From: Fibrobacter sp. UWB4
GTDB lineage: Bacteria > Fibrobacterota > Fibrobacteria > Fibrobacterales > Fibrobacteraceae
Assembly: GCF_002210345.1 (NCBI RefSeq)
Contig: NZ_MWQI01000006.1
Span: forward strand, 62,001 to 126,000
DNA: 64,000 nucleotides
Reading direction: 5' to 3'
Within the stretch, counting starts at the first letter, position 1, and each line of letters opens with the position of its first letter. The notes beneath the pieces were generated by a model. The model saw only the letters and a program-made list of their open reading frames with translations, did no database searches and had not been told where the DNA came from. The translations under genes and the position numbers were made by a program. Shown here piece after piece: positions 30,301 to 35,640 of the stretch.

Positions 30301-31607
30301 TTTCGGAAATCAGCGTAGATTTGTCCTCGGTGCCATTCTCCAAGGGAATCAATACAATTAAGTTTATTGTGAATGGCGACCTGAATGGAAGTCATGGGTG
30401 TGAAGCCCGCTATACGCCACCTGAGGAAAAGGATGATTTGGAACTGGAATGCCCTTCCCTCATTTCTGTTGACGGCTATAGTGAAACTTTTGAAATGACC
30501 CCTTCCAAGGTTGTAGGCTGCGATGATGGAAAGTGTTTCTGGAGTGTTTCTGGAGATGCTTTGATTTCCCCATCAAGTGGCTATACATCTGGCCCTGTTA
30601 CGGTTACGGAATCTTACGTGAGCAGCAGTAAGGAATATACGTTTACGTTGGGACACGAAGATCTTGAAAGCCGCAGCTGCCGCGTTGTTGTAGAAAGAAC
30701 TTCGGATTTTGAACTGGATTGCAATATTGCAACGCAAACGGATGTGGAGCCTGGAGAGACGATTAACGTTCAGCCTTATTCCGTAACAGGCTGCAATTCG
30801 AATTGCTCGTACCGTATAGAAATGCAGAATTCTTCTGGCTCTGATGATTACATCAGCGTGGTTGGAGGTTCTGGATCCAATTACAATGGCGAACGGATTT
30901 CCTTTAAGGGGGCAAATTCGGGTGGAACGAAGAGGTATCGATTGACGGTTACCGACGCGATGAATTCCTCGAAATCCTGCCTGTTCGATATTGTTTATGC
31001 GAATTCCGGATGTCGTTCGACTGGTGATGACTATTTGATTTCGTATGATAAAAAAGATGTATCGTTGAACAAGACTTTTGTCGCTGGCTGCCATGATGTC
31101 AAAATTGGCAAACTTTGTAAGAATGCCAAAATTGAGAAAGAAGCATGCCGTTGTGAAGATGGTATGCCTCATAAATTCAAGGTCAACGGGCGTGAAATTG
31201 AATGTGGAATTTACTTTGATAACACGATTCCGAATCAGCTGACCTTGAATATGGAAATTCCGGAAAATTGCTCGGTATATGGCGATATAAAACTGTACGA
31301 CTGTGAGTATGATCCGGATTATGTTGGAGTTGGTACAAAGTTGACGTATGAATTTGTTCCTTTTGGACCGGGGGCAAATGAAGTCTATACGGCGGCATTC
31401 AGCGCTGGCCATAAATTGTATTGCAATGTGGATCAGACGGAACCTTATGATCGCGTTGTCGGATCTATTGGCGATTGCGAGATTAGAATTCCTGCGTACA
31501 ACACTCGAAATTACGGTAGTGCTTGCGAACTTCTGGGTGATATGGATTATATCCTGAATATCAGTGAGGATGCTCCCAGCGATTTGACGTGCAAATTGGA
31601 TTGGTAA
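24393..31607 (+). CDS. Giant PilX/GspK-like prepilin with 2400-residue ectodomain (copy B)
   Basis: A 2404-residue prepilin-type protein starting MQKNFKQG with the cut before VSLITVLLFM; +5 is Thr. The hydrophobic helix is the same as in copy A. The same order of parts follows: PilX-like head, GD-YVGGN ladder (a small beta-helix candidate), the VYVAVSSQLKITIESEY region, Cys-rich segments, the lectin-like block (FKLYDISWSN..., CSFKTNYLGG, YYYNGCDN) and Ig-like C-terminal modules. Copy A and copy B align over nearly their full length but have diverged greatly. Copy B has extra Cys (CSTENYKACRLQCRKRVC) and lacks the Ser/Thr linker of copy A. I take the ATG at 24393 because it directly precedes the prepilin leader; the longer frame overlaps the upstream gene. 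Inferred role: exposed tip adhesin or enzyme-binding scaffold. Confidence 0.75.
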   Translation: MQKNFKQGVSLITVLLFMLVATIAATATFKWLNSEGRSSAARLMRSEARQAALAGITSARTWMTYHGNETGAIIRQFRGNGHKPVHLNNVLGNSIDSDNQKFDVWLVGAESNSSPYTVKILSTGESRNGTKHSEVAIMKISGLYQVKVPEKKISISFDRAFFGKTKGITGDDAMESAIVNGDFGEDNNVPSISKPLLVTGDFSFQGSANMGGDLYVGGNFRNRGSIYFGNVDMDRNSNNYANCKDPNANDDTLIVYIGGSVGTCEGGIIAVCGDLYVGGSVPPNCDVKVAGNFTVNGHMERGTDDNSKGVGVKKNMVFTDRASWTKNEMNYFSSTGGGTVSSFKVGNNLVLPPTMNGKMDLQNNYSFGLSGKVMSYTTANTILLNQNQGFGYGQKPYGVFVEGTTALEAMGPRPQDKRYFSFSATKGIENRRVSKWSESDPLLKAIGDEYWSRLKKMYTYQGLIGPDGEVPVPILLNNEDLWTTKTMNKFCEIDTVFNMDDNHIQKINECYAKAGENELYNGFLILEWNEIEKVDPTKALDGKFVLYARSKLGDGHMVMMPATTENSVVLLFLESGAGLLKGDGNVMNYFIYSRGDIDEVQKMNVEGCVIMDNGSTLLKYQGHNNFKYKAEVVEAVQSAGFIIGNEEFEKLANKTSGATTTSGSSELSDTVYVAVSSQLKITIESEYKNEESYGGNTENVKPSILIMPRIIYLPRDAKGSLSDYYNVVNLNGANEQKNPNNVSCSPTGLPAVEKFKLYGTTLPQDVFSCNYTSNNYEKMGFYVVVSGSAGDVPEISFDRTSAEITKGHSVLVNLRSTKSKPATVDIYQSREPEGWTVTGATPKKENADGSKLYTMPVSGNMTAFEVKMDETASEMGSIEFQLVEPCENCTIAPAGPTTMSVVAEGSFTVERREVGTYCSLPEHKDEDACKPGGELHNKIQAPDCGSLVKDGVTWVTAEGVGCNTDELNRKWFCSIYITTPVTLKKSDSFDDTYCEVIMPPNNKIISAKNDKEYLYASIKRKQYNLHIEFNGAENSGNYVDVSSKTGLNGEARKIYTCRKGEICDYPIYAGNYYELKVGDDAGSDHFTHFSSEPSNVANEGRRLTIYASDSYSIVANYNDHDTHCFYEDFAPDENNNGFTAFCDKSDDFPRCIDVCFSNPNPGQSCKISEAKHWAGLEDGANPDWVMVYDNRQATSSCRWDYSSCNCSTENYKACRLQCRKRVCTTVKSGDLLEPSISNNYIAANAASDASAEEPNGSQSVILNTKENGSNGTLTSIFSTAIIDVNTVTNDFSNSGFIFRSNDDGSEYYSLSVYGKHAGGAFSPYVYAKLCYVKGQTASDDDGACVERFLSTSEWNVSETGGFTNLTKIALVLKIQSNVVTADLQLDGNSITKSSTEFMFDLGELFGSTLLLNDAFHEHSGFKLSNKDFKLYDISWSNSAYGDNACWDHPKLVCSFKTNYLGGVVPQNEYVTPWVGVSSYTMNSYKKCQIKYYYNGCDNTTMIRLVPMMPNFNMGLLYQRYQCFMGNGLGYYWEKGSEIEGSSYRFATEGKHGYYYQDIESKLGGFAMDAKVSLECPPSVKTEVPSSLLAVQSCGEFYVGDIMMCSKNIDFLNSTENVVCTDSCSFAVSNEDGVNVRKSKLLVGLNNPNNFNMRISFTDKKGILSSFYTTSMDGNLSIDVNGISNEDGFDPQHVMRVNIKVIDGGFVELNQLKTSCPNALSINSCKVQYNGTYWDISADVNNADYCTVEKPVISNAEFVGGKEPTGCQKTFRLKEEDLYSKDDFEQTYEFTIKASKGTGTDQENEEFTCDPYKLIPLEIACNIDETKNTVKRGAGVPPLNISFTNCPEGGCSYSISFEGENVASGNTKKKGSSDETYTFNDLNTPSKMLRAGEYYFTVSSGGKENSDCSFVVEDVQGKAEASNCVIDEDTKVFTAKVNLLEGESWSGQIYVTDQLGFPIGGAQQVYENETVSEISVDLSSVPFSKGINTIKFIVNGDLNGSHGCEARYTPPEEKDDLELECPSLISVDGYSETFEMTPSKVVGCDDGKCFWSVSGDALISPSSGYTSGPVTVTESYVSSSKEYTFTLGHEDLESRSCRVVVERTSDFELDCNIATQTDVEPGETINVQPYSVTGCNSNCSYRIEMQNSSGSDDYISVVGGSGSNYNGERISFKGANSGGTKRYRLTVTDAMNSSKSCLFDIVYANSGCRSTGDDYLISYDKKDVSLNKTFVAGCHDVKIGKLCKNAKIEKEACRCEDGMPHKFKVNGREIECGIYFDNTIPNQLTLNMEIPENCSVYGDIKLYDCEYDPDYVGVGTKLTYEFVPFGPGANEVYTAAFSAGHKLYCNVDQTEPYDRVVGSIGDCEIRIPAYNTRNYGSACELLGDMDYILNISEDAPSDLTCKLDW

Positions 31608-31627
31608 ATAAGCGAATAGAACAATGC

Positions 31628-31657
31628 AAAAAAAGGAACCCTCGCGGGTTCCTTTTT
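31628..31657 (+). terminator. Bidirectional terminator between giant gene B and gpmI
   Basis: A-run, GGAACCC (31635-31641), TCGC, GGGTTCC (31646-31652), T-run. It serves both convergent genes. Confidence 0.85.
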
Positions 31658-31677
31658 GTAATTCCTGAAAGGGATAA

Positions 31678-33312
31678 TTACTTGATGATGAGCATGGAAT
31701 CGTCCCAAGCCTCGTGCTTTTCGAGGCCGAGGAGGTTCGCCGTCGTTGCTGCGATGTTCGACAGACCCCAGTCGCCTTCCTTGAGGCCGAGCTTGCCGCC
31801 AGTGACGTTATCGTAAAGGATGCACGGCACCTTGTTGAGCGTGTGGCTCGTCTTGGCCTTGAAGGAACCGTCCTTGTTGACCTTCGGCATGCCGGTCTTC
31901 TTGTCGATTTCGTACATTTCGTCGGCGTTACCGTGGTCAGCCGTGATGATGGCAACACCACCGAGGGCGTCGATCACCGGGAGGAGTCGTGCGAGGCCGA
32001 TGTCCACAGCTTCGATAGCCATCGTAGCAGCGCGGAAGGAACCGGTGTGGCCCACCATGTCGCCGTTCGGGAAGTTGCAGCGGAGCGTCTGGTACTTCCC
32101 GCTCTTCAAGGCTTCGATCATGGCGTCGGTGATTTCGGCAGCCTTCATCCACGGGCGCTGTTCGAACGGAACAACGTCAGATTCGATTTCGAGGTAGGTT
32201 TCGCCGTCGAACTTGCTGGAACGGTTACCATTCCAGAAGTAAGTGACGTGGCCGTACTTCTGCGTTTCGGAGCAAGCGAACTGCTTGACGCCCGTTTCAG
32301 CGAGCCATTCGCCGCTGGTTTCCTTGATGGCCGGAGGCGGCACGAGGAAGCGGTTCGGGAGCTTGAGGTCGCCGTCGTACTGGAGCATGCCAGCGTAGCA
32401 GACGTGCGGGAAGCGCTTGCGGTCAAATTCATTGAAGGATTCTTCTTCGAAGGCGCGAGTGATTTCGATGGCGCGGTCGCCACGGAAGTTGAAGAACACC
32501 ACGGAGTCGCCATCGTTGATGGTGCCGACCGGAGCGCCGTCCTTTGCAATCACGAACGGCGGGAGGTCCTGGTCAATAGCCTTGGTTTCGCCACGAAGGG
32601 TTTCGATAGCCTGCGTAGCGTTGTCGAAGTAGCGGCCTTCGCCGAGCACGTGGGTCTTCCAGCCGAGTTCCACCATCTTCCAGTTAGCGTTGTAACGGTC
32701 CATGGTGATCTGCATACGTCCACCGCCAGAAGCGATGCAAACGTCGAATTCCGGAGAGCGGAGTTCGTCGAGGAACTTTTCAAATGGGCCGACGTAATCG
32801 AGAGCGGAGGTTTCCGGAACGTCACGACCGTCGAGGAGGATGTGAACGCGAACCTTTTTGACGCCTTCCTTCTTGGCCTGAGCAACCATGGCCTTGAGGT
32901 GAGCGATGTTGGAGTGGACGTTACCATCGCTGAAGAGGCCGATGAAGTGGAGAACGGTGTTCTTTTCACGAACGTTGCCGGAAATTTCCTTCCAGGCATC
33001 GCGGCCGAAGATGTCGCCGCTGTTGATGGCGTCTGCAACGAGAGCTGCACCCTGGTTGTAAACCTGGCCAGCACCGATGGCGTTGTGGCCGACTTCGGAG
33101 TTACCCATGTCTTCGTTGGTCGGCATGCCCACGGCGCGGCCGTGAGCCTTCAGGAGGACGTTCGGGTACATCTTGAAGAGGTTGTCGAGAGTCGGGGTGC
33201 GGGCTGCCTTGATGGCGTTGCCTTCGACCTTATCGGTGATACCAAAACCGTCCATCACGATCGTGACAACGGGTCCCTTGATGCCAGGGAAATTGGAAAG
33301 CTTCTTGAGCAT
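31678..33312 (-). CDS. gpmI: 2,3-bisphosphoglycerate-independent phosphoglycerate mutase
   Basis: A 544-residue alkaline-phosphatase-superfamily enzyme interconverting 3- and 2-phosphoglycerate in glycolysis, with Mn ions. Seen: VTIVMDGFG near the N-terminus (first metal Asp), the catalytic Ser in NSEVGHNAIGAG, LLDGRDVPETS, the GDSVVFFNFRGDRAIEITRAF segment, and metal sites VGHTGSF and TADHGNADEM. The length is typical (510-550 aa). An AAGGAG ribosome site lies upstream. It is a convergent neighbour of the giant prepilin gene; the dPGM gene gpmA lies directly upstream but behind its own terminator. Confidence 0.95.
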   Translation of the reverse strand: MLKKLSNFPGIKGPVVTIVMDGFGITDKVEGNAIKAARTPTLDNLFKMYPNVLLKAHGRAVGMPTNEDMGNSEVGHNAIGAGQVYNQGAALVADAINSGDIFGRDAWKEISGNVREKNTVLHFIGLFSDGNVHSNIAHLKAMVAQAKKEGVKKVRVHILLDGRDVPETSALDYVGPFEKFLDELRSPEFDVCIASGGGRMQITMDRYNANWKMVELGWKTHVLGEGRYFDNATQAIETLRGETKAIDQDLPPFVIAKDGAPVGTINDGDSVVFFNFRGDRAIEITRAFEEESFNEFDRKRFPHVCYAGMLQYDGDLKLPNRFLVPPPAIKETSGEWLAETGVKQFACSETQKYGHVTYFWNGNRSSKFDGETYLEIESDVVPFEQRPWMKAAEITDAMIEALKSGKYQTLRCNFPNGDMVGHTGSFRAATMAIEAVDIGLARLLPVIDALGGVAIITADHGNADEMYEIDKKTGMPKVNKDGSFKAKTSHTLNKVPCILYDNVTGGKLGLKEGDWGLSNIAATTANLLGLEKHEAWDDSMLIIK

Positions 33313-33375
33313 GTTGTGTCTCCTTGTACACGGCCCTGCATTTGGCCTCTGAAATTAATTCCGAGCACAAATTTA

Positions 33376-33401
33376 GAAAACACCGGAACCTATTGGTTCC
33401 G
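33376..33401 (-). terminator. Terminator of gpmA
   Basis: CGGAACC (33384-33390), TATT, GGTTCCG (33395-33401); on the minus strand it is followed by GTGTTTTC. Confidence 0.6.
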
Positions 33402-33431
33402 AGTTTTCCAAAGACACAATGATATGGCGCG

Positions 33432-34178
33432 CTACTTTTTCTTGCCCTGGTTTGCGACGGCTTCCATCTTGGCTTTGAGAGCTTCCTGGTCACCCAGGTA
33501 GTAGTGCTTTACCGGGTTCAAGTTGTCGTCAAACTCGTAAACAAGCGGGGTCGCTGTCGGAATGTTCAGGCCGAGAACTTCTTCCTTGCTCATCTTGTCG
33601 AGGTACATCACCAGTGCGCGTAGGGAATTGCCGTGTGCCGCGATCACAATGCGCTTGCCGGCCTTCATTTGAGGCTTGATTTCTTCAAGGTAGTAAGGGA
33701 TCACGCGGGCAATTGTCGTTTCGAGGCTTTCGTTCTGTGGGAGGAACGATTCATCGACATCGCGGTACATGGCCTGCTTCTTTGCGCTGCGTTCGTCATC
33801 ATCGGCAAGCACGGGCGGCTTGATGTCAAATGAGCGGCGCCAGATTTTCACTTGATCCTCTCCGAACTTTTCGGCGGCTTCGGACTTGTTCTTGCCCTGC
33901 AAGTCCCCGTAGTGGCGTTCGTTCAGTTTCCAGCTCTTTACGACTGGGAGCCAGGCGCGGTCCATTTCATCAAGCATGTGGTTCAGCGTGTGGATGGCGC
34001 GTTTCAGGTAAGAGGTGTAGCAGAGGTCGAAATCGTAACCTTCAGCCTTCAAGAGTTGGCCTGCGGCAGCCGCTTCTTCGTGACCCTTTTCGCTGAGGTC
34101 TACGTCCATCCATCCCGTAAAGAGGTTCTTCTTGTTCCATTCGCTTTCGCCGTGGCGTACAAGCACGAGTTTAATCAT
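33432..34178 (-). CDS. gpmA: 2,3-bisphosphoglycerate-dependent phosphoglycerate mutase
   Basis: A 248-residue histidine-phosphatase-family mutase. The phosphoacceptor motif [10 protein letters not shown] is at residues 5-14, then [42 protein letters not shown], and the second His in [14 protein letters not shown]. It is full length. It catalyses the same glycolytic step as the unrelated gpmI product next door. The promoter region upstream holds a cluster of ATTAGA half-sites that may control it. An AGGAG site precedes the ATG. Confidence 0.95.
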   Translation of the reverse strand: MIKLVLVRHGESEWNKKNLFTGWMDVDLSEKGHEEAAAAGQLLKAEGYDFDLCYTSYLKRAIHTLNHMLDEMDRAWLPVVKSWKLNERHYGDLQGKNKSEAAEKFGEDQVKIWRRSFDIKPPVLADDDERSAKKQAMYRDVDESFLPQNESLETTIARVIPYYLEEIKPQMKAGKRIVIAAHGNSLRALVMYLDKMSKEEVLGLNIPTATPLVYEFDDNLNPVKHYYLGDQEALKAKMEAVANQGKKK

Positions 34179-34238
34179 GAGGATTCTCCTATTCTATTTA
34201 ATCATCACGATTTAATTATAGAAAATAATTTGGTAAAA

Positions 34239-34292
34239 ATTAGAAAGGTCTAATAAAATTAGATTTACATAATAAAGTTAGACAAATCTAAT
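34239..34292. promoter_or_regulatory. Cluster of ATTAGA half-sites upstream of gpmA
   Basis: Palindromes ATTAGA-AAGG-TCTAAT (34239-34254) and TTAGA-CAAA-TCTAA (34278-34291), with a single ATTAGA (34258-34263) between them, starting about 60 bp upstream of the gpmA ATG. They look like operator sites for an unknown regulator. Confidence 0.4.
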
Positions 34293-34345
34293 TCAAATTT
34301 TATACCATGTTATTCAAAATAAGATGGTGCGAAATAGCTAAATAC

Positions 34346-34370
34346 AAAAAAGACCTCCACGGGGGAGGTC
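34346..34370 (-). terminator. Terminator of the 34402 lipoprotein gene
   Basis: A-run, GACCTCC (34352-34358), ACGGG loop, GGAGGTC (34364-34370). It lies downstream of the minus-strand lipoprotein gene. Confidence 0.8.
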
Positions 34371-34401
34371 CTTTTAAAGCATTTCCGTGTTTAGACGGCT
34401 A

Positions 34402-35472
34402 TTACTTTTTGTAGAAATGCAAGGTCAATTCTACGTCGCCGTTTCCGTCAGGAGTGGTGTTCTTCAGGATCACGAACGCATAGAATCCTACGCCGGTACT
34501 CGGCTGGTAGTTCGGAGCGATTGCGACGAAGAATACGTCACCGGCCTTGGTTATGTCCGTAATTGTGGGCTGAAGAGCGCTTTCCTGATAGAGGAAGTCG
34601 TCTGTAGTCGGCTGGGCATGATCGTCTTCTGGAAGCCATTCACGGCCCCAGTCGTCAGACTTCGGTTCGCGGGACAAGTTGTCGTAAATTGCAAATTTGA
34701 TATCCGTTGCGCTGCTGACATTGACTTTACCCTTGCTGTCAACGCGAGTAAAGCAGATATCGCCAGTTTCGGTCTGTGTAATTTCGCCAGTAGCCATATT
34801 AATGCACTTGCCATAAGCCGTACTGAACAAGATGGTCATGGTGTCGAGCGGATTTGTCGGAGCAGCTTCGCTTGAAGAAGAGCTTTCCGGAATCTGGCAC
34901 TTGGCATCTGGACGCGTGAACGGAATGGAATCGAGCGACTTGGAATCGAGATATCCGTCAGTAGCTTCTGCGTAAATCATGAGCTTAAACTGGCCGCACG
35001 TGGAATAGCCTGGATCGTCAAGGTTTGTCTGGAGGGCGTATGCGCCAAGATCGACTGTTGTGCGACCGAGCGCATCAACGTCGAGCACATTGCCAATGGA
35101 ATTGCCTTGTTCATCTCTGAACTCTGCAGAACCCATCATGGCTCCCGTAGCCACGTTGACGACATTTACCGTAACCTTTGTGAAATGGGCTGCGTCCATG
35201 TCTTCTACGGAGGATGAGTCGTTTAATTCAAGCCTTAAAACACCGTCGAACTTGACGTAGTTTAGGGATTGTGATGTGATTTCGAGATTTGTAAATAAAA
35301 TAGCGGTATTTTCGGTGGTGTCTGGTGGTACCCATGCGCTAGAAGATGAACTCTGCGGGCCTGGCGGCTGAATCGGGCCACCTTCGCCACTTTCACCACA
35401 AGCAACGAATCCCAATGTGCCTAACGCAATAACCGATGAAAAAAGAAGAGGTGTTGTAAATTTAGAACTCAT
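34402..35472 (-). CDS. Hypothetical lipoprotein with serine linkers
   Basis: A 356-residue lipoprotein. The ATG at 35472 gives MSSKFTTPLLFSSVIALGTLGFVAC (lipobox Cys25), followed by Gly/Pro/Ser linker SSSSSAWVPP; the longer frame upstream is unlikely. Two beta-rich parts are separated by a second Ser run (ESSSSSEAAP, about residue 210). The first has YVKFDGVLRLELNDSS and the second YGKCINMATGEITQTETGDICF. I recognise no catalytic family. The linker style is that of Fibrobacter surface proteins, so it is probably surface-exposed. Confidence 0.75.
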   Translation of the reverse strand: MSSKFTTPLLFSSVIALGTLGFVACGESGEGGPIQPPGPQSSSSSAWVPPDTTENTAILFTNLEITSQSLNYVKFDGVLRLELNDSSSVEDMDAAHFTKVTVNVVNVATGAMMGSAEFRDEQGNSIGNVLDVDALGRTTVDLGAYALQTNLDDPGYSTCGQFKLMIYAEATDGYLDSKSLDSIPFTRPDAKCQIPESSSSSEAAPTNPLDTMTILFSTAYGKCINMATGEITQTETGDICFTRVDSKGKVNVSSATDIKFAIYDNLSREPKSDDWGREWLPEDDHAQPTTDDFLYQESALQPTITDITKAGDVFFVAIAPNYQPSTGVGFYAFVILKNTTPDGNGDVELTLHFYKK

Positions 35473-35640
35473 TGTAATACCCTTTTTAAGTAACCTTTTA
35501 GTGAAAAATAAACAAAAATTGTAGAAAACGTACCAGGAAATTAACTTTTTATAATAATACAAAAATGAATTTACATTACTTTATTGGCGCGTATGCGGAT
35601 GTGATTTAAATTATAATAGTTTTGTAAATAAAACTATACA

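Noticed and set aside
31714-33501. 595-codon open frame on the plus strand opposite gpmI
   Set aside because: It is exactly antisense to gpmI, whose catalytic motifs are intact; the high GC at third positions of gpmI leaves the opposite frame open.
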